Origin: Hominilimicola fabiformis
Lineage (GTDB): Bacteria; Bacillota; Clostridia; UBA1381
DNA: 64,000 nucleotides
Direction: 5' to 3'
Assembly: GCF_020687385.1 (NCBI RefSeq)
Contig: NZ_JAJEQM010000013.1
Location: forward strand, 1-64,000
Shown here: positions 1 through 7,782 of the stretch, piece by piece
Position numbering within the stretch: position 1 is the stretch's first letter
Layout of the letters: every line of letters begins with the position of its first letter
Notes under the pieces: model-generated
Told to the model about the DNA's origin: nothing
What the model saw: the letters and a program-made list of their open reading frames with translations, nothing else
Database searches by the model: none
Position numbers and translations under genes: made by a program

Positions 1-13
1 TGGCTGCATAAAA

Positions 14-46
14 ATAGCGTAGCAGTCGTTAAAACTACTACGCTAT
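14..46. repeat. imperfect 13-bp inverted repeat (terminator-like hairpin)
   Basis: ATAGCGTAG at 14-22 pairs with CTACGCTAT at 38-46, and the stem continues inward with one mismatch around a loop at 27-33. Read on the minus strand it is followed by a short T-run, so it could end leftward transcription; no leftward gene is visible before it in the window. The remaining stretch to 198 is AT-rich leader with no other gene. Confidence 0.5.
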
Positions 47-198
47 AAAAAGTCTAACTTTTGGGGGTCACATCAAAGCTCTTTTTTTATACCAAACACC
101 TCAAAAATATTATACATTAAAACATAAAAAAATACAATTTATTTGTTACTAAAGCCGAAATCGGTGGTATAAATAAAATAGAAAGGAAGTGAGTTAGT

Positions 199-1806
199 AT
201 GAAAATCACATTTTTAGGTGCGGCACACGAAGTTACGGGCAGTTGTACGCTAATAGAAACGAACGGAAAAAATATTCTTGTTGACTGCGGAATGGAACAA
301 GGTGCTGATATATTTGAAAATCAAGAAATCCCCGTAAATCCAAATGATATTGAATGTGTATTGCTTACTCATGCACATATTGACCATTCGGGTAATTTGC
401 CGTTACTTTACAAAAACGGTTTTCGCGGTAAAATTTACGCGACGAATGAAACATCTGATTTATGCGAAATAATGTTGCCGGACAGTGCGCATATTCAAGA
501 AACTGAGGCGAAATGGCGAAACAGAAAAGCAAAGCGTGCCGGCAGGGAAGAATATGTTCCGATTTATGATATGGACGATACTATCGGTGTACTTCAGCAA
601 TTCCGTCCGTGTAATTATGATGAGAAAATAAGAATTTTGGAAAATGTTGAAATAAGATTTCACGATATAGGTCACTTGCTCGGCTCGTCTTGTATAGAAA
701 TTTGGATAACAGAAAGCGGTATTACAAAGAAAACAGTTTTCAGCGGTGACGTGGGAAATACAAATCAACCGATTATAAAAGACCCGACTCCGATTTATGA
801 TACGGACGATACCGATTATCTTGTTATAGAGTCCACCTACGGAAACAGATTTCATACGGAAGTACCTGATTATATAACATTGCTTGCGGGGGAATTTCAG
901 AGAACATTTGACAGGGGCGGAAATGTTGTTATACCGTCATTTGCTGTAGGCAGAACGCAAGAGCTTTTATACTATATACGTCAGATTAAAGAACAAAATC
1001 TTGTAAAAGGTTACGGTGATTTTTCTGTGTACGTGGACAGTCCTTTGGCGAATGAGGCTACCGCAATATTTTTACAGTGTGACGTAAAATGTCTGGACGA
1101 AGAAGCAAGAGCATTGGTGGACAGCGGTATAAATCCGCTTACATTCAGCGGATTAAAACTTGCCGTTTCAACTGATGAGTCTGTTGCAATTAATTTTGAC
1201 GAAAAGCCGAAAGTTATAATATCGTCAAGCGGTATGTGTGAGGCGGGAAGAATACGGCATCACTTAAAACACAATTTGTGGCGAAGAGAATGTTTGATTT
1301 TGTTTGTCGGCTATCAGGCAGAGGGAACGCTCGGCAGAATGTTGTGTGACGGTGTTAAGAATGTAAAACTGTTTGGTGAGGATATAGAAGTAAATGCCGA
1401 AATTAAAATGCTTGACGGAATAAGCGGACATGCAGACAAGAACGGTCTTATAAAGTGGCTTAAAACATTTAAGAAAAAGCCTAAAATTGTTTTTGTTAAT
1501 CATGGCGAGGAAAAGTCTTGCGATGAATTTACCGATTGTATCAGAAATGAATACGGCTATAATTCTGTTGCACCGTACAGCGGTACTTGTTACGATTTGC
1601 TGACAGGTGAAGTGGTTGTACAGACGTACGGCATACGCGTGCAGAAAAAGAAAACTACAAAACGTGCTGCGACTGTATTCGGCAGACTTATTGCCGCGGC
1701 GGAAAGATTACTTGCAGTTGCAAGAAGTTGTGAGGGAATGGCCAATAAAGATTTGGCAAAGTTCGCAGACCAGATTGATATGTTGTCTGAAAAGTGGAAA
1801 AGATAG
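199..1806 (+). CDS. beta-CASP metallo-beta-lactamase family RNase-like protein
   Basis: 535 residues, predicted cytoplasmic. The N-terminal metallo-beta-lactamase fold carries the HAHIDH zinc-binding motif at residues 58-63, and later the GDVG and STYGNR motifs. A beta-CASP insertion follows, recognisable by PSFAVGRTQEL, SSSGMCEAGR and GISGHAD. This is the architecture of CPSF73/YSH1-like bacterial RNases that process or degrade RNA; the exact substrate cannot be read from sequence. Start ATG is preceded by GGAAGTGAG (184-192). It stands alone, followed by two structured repeats. The 60-residue C-terminal extension is basic then Ala/Leu-rich and may be lineage specific. Confidence 0.9.
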   Translation: MKITFLGAAHEVTGSCTLIETNGKNILVDCGMEQGADIFENQEIPVNPNDIECVLLTHAHIDHSGNLPLLYKNGFRGKIYATNETSDLCEIMLPDSAHIQETEAKWRNRKAKRAGREEYVPIYDMDDTIGVLQQFRPCNYDEKIRILENVEIRFHDIGHLLGSSCIEIWITESGITKKTVFSGDVGNTNQPIIKDPTPIYDTDDTDYLVIESTYGNRFHTEVPDYITLLAGEFQRTFDRGGNVVIPSFAVGRTQELLYYIRQIKEQNLVKGYGDFSVYVDSPLANEATAIFLQCDVKCLDEEARALVDSGINPLTFSGLKLAVSTDESVAINFDEKPKVIISSSGMCEAGRIRHHLKHNLWRRECLILFVGYQAEGTLGRMLCDGVKNVKLFGEDIEVNAEIKMLDGISGHADKNGLIKWLKTFKKKPKIVFVNHGEEKSCDEFTDCIRNEYGYNSVAPYSGTCYDLLTGEVVVQTYGIRVQKKKTTKRAATVFGRLIAAAERLLAVARSCEGMANKDLAKFADQIDMLSEKWKR

Positions 1807-1810
1807 ATAA

Positions 1811-1908
1811 CCACCCCTCATTCGACTGCGTCGACAGCTCACCTCAATGGGAGCCATACAAAAAGCCTCTCCTTGAGGAGAGGTGTCACGAAGTGACGGA
1901 GTGGTGGC
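1811..1908. repeat. structured intergenic repeat, copy 1
   Basis: About 98 bp bounded by CCACC and GGTGG inverted ends, containing several hairpins: GCTC/GAGC around ACCTCAATGG, CCTCTCC-TTGA-GGAGAGG, and GTCAC-GAA-GTGAC. It is nearly identical to the next copy. This resembles the short non-coding palindromic repeats dispersed in Clostridia genomes (MITE- or REP-like). No protein gene is supported in it. Confidence 0.75.
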
Positions 1909-1932
1909 AAAAAGAAAAAGCATAAGAAAGCA

Positions 1933-2026
1933 CCCACAGTCGACTGCGTCGACAGCTCCCCTCAATGGGAGCCGTACAAAAAACCTTTCCTTGAGGAGAG
2001 GTGTCACGAAGTGACGGAGCGGTGGC
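1933..2026. repeat. structured intergenic repeat, copy 2
   Basis: Second direct copy of the preceding repeat, 24 bp downstream. It shares GTCGACTGCGTCGACAGCTC, the TTGAGGAGAG hairpin and the GTCACGAAGTGAC hairpin, and differs by a few substitutions and small indels. Both copies lie between convergent genes. Confidence 0.75.
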
Positions 2027-2034
2027 AAAAAAAC

Positions 2035-2057
2035 AAGGACGGTCAATGACCGTCCTT
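2035..2057 (-). terminator. rho-independent terminator of the hisZ-hisG-hisA-ttcA operon
   Basis: A perfect 10-bp stem AAGGACGGTC/GACCGTCCTT with a 3-nt loop. On the minus strand it is followed by a GTTTTTTT tract. The ttcA stop codon overlaps the stem. Confidence 0.85.
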
Positions 2058-2775
2058 ATTTTGTATAATCGCTCCAACCGTCTATTGCACTGTCTTGAAT
2101 TGCTCTGAAAAGTCTTTTTCTAAGTCCGGGATACATTTCCTTTTCAAGACGTTTAATAAGATCTTTCATATATTGACGTTGCGTATATCCGTCAGCAGGA
2201 CAAGGATTGTGAACAACGGGAATATCATAATTTTTAACCACACCCCTAATATCACGTTCGCGAACGTAAATCATAGGTCTGATTTGATACATATCAGTGC
2301 GGTCGAGATATGTAACAGGCGAAAAACAATGTATTCTGCCCTCGTGCATAAGGCTAAGGAAGAATGTTTCAAGCACATCATCATTATGATGACCGAGTGC
2401 AACTTTATTGCAGCCGTTTTCGATTGCCATATCATTTAACGCACCGCGGCGCATTTTTGCACACAATGAGCAAGGATTGGATTCTTTTCGTATATCAAAA
2501 ATAATCTCTTTAATATTTGTTTTCTTAACCTTATATTCAACGCCCAAATCATCACACATTTTTTGTACTTTTGAATAATCGGCATCATATCCCATATCCA
2601 AAGTCAATCCCATAACGGTAAATTTTTTCGGATAGTATCGCGAAAGTTCCGCAAGCACATTAAGCAGTACAAGACTGTCCTTACCGCCGGAAACACCGAC
2701 GGCAATTTTATCGCCGTCCTCAATCATATTATACTGTTCAATAGCACGCCTTGTAAGACTTACTACCTTTTTCAT
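2056..2775 (-). CDS. ttcA: tRNA 2-thiocytidine biosynthesis protein TtcA-like
   Basis: 239 residues. PP-loop ATPase of the TtcA/TtuA group: the SGGKDS adenylation motif is at residues 29-34, a CSLC pair at 102-105 with RRG after it, and a third conserved cysteine in HNPCPADG. This is the cysteine pattern that holds the [4Fe-4S] cluster in TtcA. The expected role is thiolation of cytidine-32 in tRNA; a related sulfurtransferase specificity is possible. It is the last gene of a minus-strand operon, 18 bp after hisA, and ends in a strong terminator. No functional link to histidine synthesis is evident. Confidence 0.85.
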   Translation of the reverse strand: MKKVVSLTRRAIEQYNMIEDGDKIAVGVSGGKDSLVLLNVLAELSRYYPKKFTVMGLTLDMGYDADYSKVQKMCDDLGVEYKVKKTNIKEIIFDIRKESNPCSLCAKMRRGALNDMAIENGCNKVALGHHNDDVLETFFLSLMHEGRIHCFSPVTYLDRTDMYQIRPMIYVRERDIRGVVKNYDIPVVHNPCPADGYTQRQYMKDLIKRLEKEMYPGLRKRLFRAIQDSAIDGWSDYTK

Positions 2776-2793
2776 ATTATTCAGCCTTTCCTG

Positions 2794-3507
2794 TTATTTT
2801 ACCGCCTTGATAGCTTCGGTTAAATCAACCTTATCCGTATAAAGTGCCTTACCAACGATAACACCCTCAACACCTGTTGTAACAAGTGACTTGATGTGGT
2901 CAAGACTTCCGACACCGCCCGAGGCGATAATATCGGCATTTACCGCACTTGCCATTTCAGCCATTGCGTTTACGTTAGGACCGGCAAGTGTACCGTCGGT
3001 TGCAATATCCGTATAAACGATTGTCTGTACGCCGATATTTACCATTTTCTTTGCAAATTCAACAGCGGTAAAATCGCTTGTTTTTTCCCAACCCTCGATA
3101 GCAACCATACCGTCTTTTGCGTCAATACCGATAACGATTTTTTTGCCGTATTTATCAACGGCACGTTTAACAAATTCACTGTCTGAAACGGCTTTTGTAC
3201 CTATGATTACTCTGTCAATACCGCAGGCAAGTTTTGCTTCAATATCCTCCATAGTACGAATACCGCCGCCTGTTTGTACGGGAACATTGACGCTTTCGCA
3301 TATTTCTTTGATTTTTGCGGCATTTACGCCATGACCTTTTAAAGCACCGTCAAGGTCGACAACGTGGATATATTCACCGCCAAGACTTTCCCATTTTTTA
3401 GCCATTTCGGCAGGGGAGTCACCGTATACGGTAACGTCCGAAAATTGTCCCTTGAACAATCTCACGCATTTACCGTCTTTTATATCAATCGCAGGGTAAA
3501 TTCTCAT
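2794..3507 (-). CDS. hisA: phosphoribosylformimino-AICAR isomerase HisA
   Basis: 237 residues, normal length. A TIM-barrel isomerase catalysing the Amadori rearrangement of ProFAR to PRFAR in histidine synthesis. Family signatures are the N-terminal [14 protein letters not shown] with the catalytic Asp, [26 protein letters not shown] with the second catalytic Asp, and ASGGVGSLD. The start ATG overlaps the hisG stop by 4 bp, indicating translational coupling. The other his genes are not adjacent. Confidence 0.96.
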   Translation of the reverse strand: MRIYPAIDIKDGKCVRLFKGQFSDVTVYGDSPAEMAKKWESLGGEYIHVVDLDGALKGHGVNAAKIKEICESVNVPVQTGGGIRTMEDIEAKLACGIDRVIIGTKAVSDSEFVKRAVDKYGKKIVIGIDAKDGMVAIEGWEKTSDFTAVEFAKKMVNIGVQTIVYTDIATDGTLAGPNVNAMAEMASAVNADIIASGGVGSLDHIKSLVTTGVEGVIVGKALYTDKVDLTEAIKAVK

Positions 3508-4142
3508 TTTGTAATTCTCTCCTCAAACTGTTTTACAATATTCATAATACGTTCTGTTTCCATTTTCATACTAACCTTGTTTACAACAAAACGTGCACTT
3601 AGAGGGCACACGTCCTCAAGAACGTCAAGACCGTTTTCGTAAAGTGTTTTACCTGTTTCGACAATATCGACAATGACGTCCGAAAGTCCGACAAGCGGAG
3701 CAAGCTCAACAGAGCCGTTTAGCTTTATAATTTCAATAGTCTGACCTTTGTCGTCTTGGAAATATTTCATTGCGATGTGCGGATACTTTGACGCAACACG
3801 AAGATTTGTCATAGTGCCAAGCTTACCTTTTAATTCTTTCGGACCGCATACAGCCATTTTACATTTTCCGAATCCCAAATCAACCATTTCATATAGGTTA
3901 CGGCTTTCTTCCAAAAGTGTGTCCTTACCGACGATACCGATGTCAGCCGCACCGTATTCAACGTAAGTAGGAACGTCAGACGCTTTTACAAGGATAAATT
4001 TCATCTTGTTTTTTTCGTCAGTGAAAATAAGTTTTCTTGTTTTTTCTTTCATTTCGGAACAATCCATTCCGATTGAAATAAATAATTCCATTGCAAGTTC
4101 GGCAAGTCTGCCCTTTGCAAGAGCAACTGTTAAATATCTCAT
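3504..4142 (-). CDS. hisG: ATP phosphoribosyltransferase, short form HisG
   Basis: 212 residues starting at [13 protein letters not shown]. This start is preceded by GGAGGAAGAG, whereas the longer in-frame extension is only the antisense of the hisZ tail region and lacks a ribosome site. The length and absence of a C-terminal regulatory domain mark the short HisG that needs HisZ, which is encoded just upstream. It catalyses the first step of histidine synthesis (ATP plus PRPP). Motifs include [12 protein letters not shown] and the PRPP-loop region [15 protein letters not shown]. It is 22 bp after hisZ and overlaps hisA. Confidence 0.96.
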   Translation of the reverse strand: MRYLTVALAKGRLAELAMELFISIGMDCSEMKEKTRKLIFTDEKNKMKFILVKASDVPTYVEYGAADIGIVGKDTLLEESRNLYEMVDLGFGKCKMAVCGPKELKGKLGTMTNLRVASKYPHIAMKYFQDDKGQTIEIIKLNGSVELAPLVGLSDVIVDIVETGKTLYENGLDVLEDVCPLSARFVVNKVSMKMETERIMNIVKQFEERITK

Positions 4143-4164
4143 TATAATCTCTTCCTCCCTAAAA

Positions 4165-5520
4165 TCAGTGTTCGTGACCGCAGTCGCATTGGTCGTGGTG
4201 ATGTTCATGCTCGTGGTCATGGTCACAGCCACAGCCGCAATGGTCGTGTTCGTCAAACATCATAGATTCGTCATAGTAGCCTAAAAATTCGTTTGCGGTT
4301 GTTTCTATAATTTCGTGTTTTGCAAAATCGTTAATCATAAGCTGACCGTTAGGGAAAACTCTAAGCATTGCACCGATATTTTTACCTTTTGAATATTCCT
4401 CTGCTGCTTTATAATCGCCGTCACCGATATACATTTCAACAAGGCAGCCGTTTACACGAAGATTGTATGCAATGTCATAGGCAATGCCTTCGGCGTTCTT
4501 TTCGGCAAAAACAAGTGATGCGGAAACATCATGTACCTCCTTGTCGCTTAGTACGGAAATAAGTCTGTTTATACCGATTGCCGCACCGACAGCACCTTTA
4601 TTGTCACCAAATTGTCCCATAAGATTATCATAACGTCCTCCGGCACAAATAGGAAATCCGACACCGTGTGTGTAGCACTTAAAGATTGAGCCTGTGTAGT
4701 AGTCGATACTTTCAAGCATACCAAGGTCAATAGAAACGTACTTTTCAAAACCGTACAGACACAAAAGCTCATATATACGCTTTAAGTTGTCAAGTGCGTT
4801 TTTGGATTCTTCGTTAAGACCGTCAACATAAGCCTTTTTGAAAACTTCTTCACCGCCGAAAAGGTAAGGCAAGTCAATCATAAGATTTTTGATGTTGTCA
4901 TCAATGTCAAGTTTGTCTGTAATCGTCTTAATACCGACAGAGTCTTTTGAATCAATACGTTCACGAAGTTTTTCGATAGATTGTTCGTCAAGTCCTGCTT
5001 GCTTTACAAGTCCGTTGAAGAATGCAATCTGACCGATTTCCATTGAAAATTCTTCAATACCTACCGCAAGAACAGCCTCCATAGCTGCTGAAATAACTTC
5101 AGCGTCTGCGGCAGGTGAGTATGAGCCGATAAGCTCGATACCGCTTTGCGTAAATTCTCTTTGACGTGCGCCTTGCGTTTGCTCAACTCTGTATACGTTG
5201 CCTGTGTATAGGTAGCGCTGAGGCTTGTCCGAATTTGCAACCTTTGTTGCCGCCATACGGGCGATTGATGTTGTAAAGTCCGGTCTTAGTGCAAGAATAC
5301 GTCCTTGTTCGTCAAAAAACTTGAACATATGCTCTTGTGAAATCTGACCGCTAAGACCTAAATAACAGTCGTAATATTCAAATGTAGGTGTTTCAACTTC
5401 TTTGTAACCGATTGAAGAAAAAACAGACCATATTGTTGATTCAATTTCTTTTTTTACTGCACATTCGTCCGGCAGTATATCATTTACACCGTTCGGTGTA
5501 TGCAATTTCCAATTAGACAT
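4165..5520 (-). CDS. hisZ: ATP phosphoribosyltransferase regulatory subunit HisZ with His/Cys-rich tail
   Basis: 451 residues. A class II HisRS-like fold: GVNDILPDE near the N-terminus, [12 protein letters not shown], the YTGNVYR motif, and [13 protein letters not shown] with GGRYDNL. It lacks an anticodon-binding domain typical of true HisRS and sits directly before short-form hisG, so HisZ is the best call. The last ~28 residues are exceptional: 10 His and 5 Cys interleaved with Asp/Glu/Gly, including CGCGC and HEHEHHH, resembling metal-storage tails of SlyD/HypB. A consensus promoter lies upstream. A metal-binding role is inference. Confidence 0.93.
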   Translation of the reverse strand: MSNWKLHTPNGVNDILPDECAVKKEIESTIWSVFSSIGYKEVETPTFEYYDCYLGLSGQISQEHMFKFFDEQGRILALRPDFTTSIARMAATKVANSDKPQRYLYTGNVYRVEQTQGARQREFTQSGIELIGSYSPAADAEVISAAMEAVLAVGIEEFSMEIGQIAFFNGLVKQAGLDEQSIEKLRERIDSKDSVGIKTITDKLDIDDNIKNLMIDLPYLFGGEEVFKKAYVDGLNEESKNALDNLKRIYELLCLYGFEKYVSIDLGMLESIDYYTGSIFKCYTHGVGFPICAGGRYDNLMGQFGDNKGAVGAAIGINRLISVLSDKEVHDVSASLVFAEKNAEGIAYDIAYNLRVNGCLVEMYIGDGDYKAAEEYSKGKNIGAMLRVFPNGQLMINDFAKHEIIETTANEFLGYYDESMMFDEHDHCGCGCDHDHEHEHHHDQCDCGHEH

Positions 5521-5581
5521 AAAACTAATCCTTTCAATATATTTTTGAATTTTAACTTTATTGTGCTAAAGCGATAAAGTT

Positions 5582-5610
5582 ATTATACAACTTAATTTGT
5601 AAATTGTCAA
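5582..5610 (-). promoter_or_regulatory. sigma-A promoter of hisZ operon
   Basis: On the minus strand, perfect TTGACA (5605-5610) and TATAAT (5582-5587) boxes are separated by 17 bp, 62 bp upstream of the hisZ ATG. Confidence 0.9.
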
Positions 5611-5733
5611 GTAAACAATATAATTTTATCACTAAAACGGTGTATTTTCAAGGATAAGGAATGTAGTATTAAGTCGAAATTTGTAATTGAGAAAAAATTA
5701 ACAAATTGTCAACAAAATTTATTATTTAAACTG

Positions 5734-5762
5734 TTGAATGTTCACATAAAATATGTTAAAAT
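5734..5762 (+). promoter_or_regulatory. sigma-A promoter, extended -10
   Basis: TTGAAT and TAAAAT with 17-bp spacing; a TG dinucleotide one base before the -10 box makes it an extended -10. It lies 36 bp upstream of the flavoprotein gene. Confidence 0.75.
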
Positions 5763-5798
5763 CAAATTAGTAAATATGTTGCAGAAAGGAAATGTGAA

Positions 5799-7034
5799 AT
5801 GGCGATACACGTTATTAATGAAGCAAAAAGATGCTTGAACTGTAAGAAACCTATGTGCAGAGAGGGATGTCCGATACATACACCGATACCGGATATGATA
5901 CATACGTTTTTAGAGGGGGATATAAATCAAGCCGGCGAGATGGTGTTTGAGAATAATCCGCTTTCAATCGTCTGTTCGCTTATATGTAATCATGAAAATC
6001 AATGCGAGGGACATTGCGTTTTGAACAGAAAAGGCTCACCGGTTCATATAAGCAGTATTGAAAATTATATTTCCGAAAACTATTTTGATAAACTTGGTTT
6101 TTCGGGGATTGAAAAAAACGGCTTGAAAGCAGGTATAATCGGCTCAGGTCCTGCCGGTATAACCATTGCGGTAATACTTGCACAGCGCGGATATGATATT
6201 ACGATATTTGAATCAAGAGAAAAAATCGGCGGCGTGTTGAGATACGGTATTCCCGAATTCAGATTGCCGAAATCAATTTTGGAAAGATATAAGGAAAAAT
6301 TGATTGAGCTTGGTATTAAAATCAGACCGAATACGGCAATAGGTACGACTATAAGCGTTGACGATATGTTCCGTGACGGTTACAGTGCAATATTTATCGG
6401 TACAGGTGTATGGAAACCGAACACACTTCATATAAAAGGCGAAACGCTCGGAAATGTGCATTATGCGATTAATTATCTTACCAATCCCGATGTTTACAGA
6501 CTTGGCGATACGGTTAATATTATCGGTGCGGGTAACTCGGCAATGGACGTTGCAAGAACTGCTTTAAGACACGGTGCTAAAAAGGTTACGGTATTTTCAA
6601 GAAGTGACCATTTGGCAGCAAGTCAGCGTGAAGTGGATTATGCAAAGATTGACGGTGTTGAATTCGTGGTACACGTTGAGCCTGTGGAAATTGTAGATGA
6701 CGGAGTTATATTTGTTGAACTTGAATGTGACGGAAAAGGAAATCTTTCGCCGATAAGAGGAACGGAAAATCTTTATCAGGCAGATTCAACGATTATTGCG
6801 ATAAGTCAAGGTCCGAAGGACAGAATTGTTTCAACAACGACAGGCTTGGAAGTTAATGAAAAAGGTTTGCTTGTAACAAACACGTTCGGAGAAACTACGC
6901 GTGACGGTATTTTTGCGTCGGGCGATGTTGTCCGCGGTGCGAAAACGGTTGTTGAGGCGGTTGCGTATTCAAAGCAAGTTGCAGACGCAATGGACGATTA
7001 TATGAAGGGTTTAATGCACGAAAGAGATTTATAA
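5799..7034 (+). CDS. GltD-like NAD(P)-dependent FAD/Fe-S oxidoreductase
   Basis: 411 residues. The N-terminal domain carries cysteines that ligate two [4Fe-4S] clusters (CLNCKKPMCREGCP and CSLICNHENQCEGHC), as in glutamate synthase small subunit and dihydropyrimidine dehydrogenase. Then come an FAD-binding GSGPAGI motif near residue 113, GGVLRYGIPEFRLP, an NAD(P)-binding GAGNSAMD Rossmann motif, and the C-terminal FASGDVV FAD motif. The family transfers electrons between NAD(P)H and a partner. No large glutamate-synthase subunit is adjacent, so the partner is unknown; NfnB/SudA-like roles are alternatives. Monocistronic with its own promoter; AAAGGAAATG precedes the ATG. Confidence 0.88.
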   Translation: MAIHVINEAKRCLNCKKPMCREGCPIHTPIPDMIHTFLEGDINQAGEMVFENNPLSIVCSLICNHENQCEGHCVLNRKGSPVHISSIENYISENYFDKLGFSGIEKNGLKAGIIGSGPAGITIAVILAQRGYDITIFESREKIGGVLRYGIPEFRLPKSILERYKEKLIELGIKIRPNTAIGTTISVDDMFRDGYSAIFIGTGVWKPNTLHIKGETLGNVHYAINYLTNPDVYRLGDTVNIIGAGNSAMDVARTALRHGAKKVTVFSRSDHLAASQREVDYAKIDGVEFVVHVEPVEIVDDGVIFVELECDGKGNLSPIRGTENLYQADSTIIAISQGPKDRIVSTTTGLEVNEKGLLVTNTFGETTRDGIFASGDVVRGAKTVVEAVAYSKQVADAMDDYMKGLMHERDL

Positions 7035-7043
7035 ATTCAGGAG

Positions 7044-7206
7044 GTCGATAAATTGTCCGAACAGTGCAAAATATTATTTTATATTTGAATTTAATTTACG
7101 GATATTATAAACAAAGGCAAGCCTATCTTTGATATACGGCTTGCCTTTGCACTTTTTGTGAAAATAAACTCTAACGTACAAATGTACGTCGATGAGTTCA
7201 TTTTCG
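7044..7206. repeat. interspersed repeat copy A
   Basis: This ~163-bp element matches 27433-27582 over nearly its whole length. Shared blocks are ATAAATTGTCCG, GTGCAAAATATTATT, the AAGGCAAGCC/GGCTTGCCTT hairpin flanked by GTGCAAA and TTTGCAC, and GAAAATAAACTCTAACGTAC. The right part is an imperfect palindrome (GAAAATAAACT to AGTTCATTTTC). It may also act as a terminator between convergent genes. Confidence 0.85.
7091..7201 (-). CDS. possible 36-aa small protein inside repeat copy A
   Basis: ATG at 7201 is preceded on the minus strand by AAGGAG with 8-nt spacing. The reading frame of 36 codons shares LEFIF, SAKASRI and KIGLP with the frame in repeat copy B. Most base differences between the two copies do not break the frame. 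It lies directly downstream of the DtxR-family gene on the same strand. It may be a genuine microprotein or an accidental open frame in a repeat. Confidence 0.35.
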   Translation of the reverse strand: MNSSTYICTLEFIFTKSAKASRISKIGLPLFIISVN

Positions 7207-7216
7207 GTACTCCTTT

Positions 7217-7612
7217 TTAGTTTTCCATAAAACTTTTCATTTTTTCAACTGTATTTTGGCTTATATTATGCTCAATTTGGCAAGCCTCTTTTTCGGCATC
7301 ATCTTCGGGAATATGAAGAACATTTACAAGGAATTTTTTAATCATCGTATGACGGTGATATACTGCTTCACCGAGCTCAAAACCCTTTTCCGTAAGAATT
7401 ATATCGCCGTAAGGCTCGTGAGAAACAAGACCTTGCTTTTTTAGAGTATTTACCGCTCTGTTCACACTTGGTTTTGATATTTTGAGTGCAAGGGCAATAT
7501 CCGTTATGCGCACACTCGTCTTTTGCTTTGAAATTTCATATATTGATTCAAGATAATCTTCCAGTGCGCTTGAGATACAAATATCATTATCAACTAACAT
7601 ATTAATCACCAT
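7217..7612 (-). CDS. DtxR/MntR-family metal-dependent transcriptional regulator
   Basis: 131 residues. The N-terminal winged helix (ALEDYLESIYEIS, then VRITDIALALKISKPSVNRAVNTLKKQGLV) and a dimerisation/metal-binding segment (HRHTMIKKFLVNVLHI, EACQIEHNIS) are typical of DtxR/MntR. It lacks the C-terminal SH3-like domain, so it is MntR-sized. It probably senses Fe2+ or Mn2+ and controls the adjacent feo genes; that link is inference from position. An alternative start at 7600 has a GGTGAT ribosome site with better spacing than the AAAGG just before the 7612 ATG. Confidence 0.88.
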   Translation of the reverse strand: MVINMLVDNDICISSALEDYLESIYEISKQKTSVRITDIALALKISKPSVNRAVNTLKKQGLVSHEPYGDIILTEKGFELGEAVYHRHTMIKKFLVNVLHIPEDDAEKEACQIEHNISQNTVEKMKSFMEN

Positions 7613-7643
7613 AGCCTTTCTGTCCGCAAACTAATAAAAAAAT

Positions 7644-7684
7644 AAAGAGGGTATAGAAACATTACTGTTTCTAAAACCCTCTTT
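7644..7684 (-). terminator. terminator after feoB
   Basis: On the minus strand AAAGAGGGT and ACCCTCTTT form a stem with an inner TAGAAAC/GTTTCTA helix. A T-rich tail follows. It separates feoB from the downstream regulator gene. Confidence 0.8.
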
Positions 7685-7782
7685 GGTTTCGAAAATTAAT
7701 ATCAATTAAATTATGCCTTTATTATAACCTAAATCACTTTAATTTGCAATAGCTAACATAAAAAAATTTAATTTTGTGAAGT

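Noticed and set aside
4143-4256. N-terminal extension of HisG (Thr/Ala-rich)
   Set aside because: It is the antisense-offset reading of the His/Cys tail of hisZ; the GGAGGAAGAG site points to the 4142 start.
5521-5798. T-box or histidine attenuator before hisZ
   Set aside because: No T-box sequence, His-codon leader peptide or terminator/antiterminator pair is visible; only a plain consensus promoter was found.
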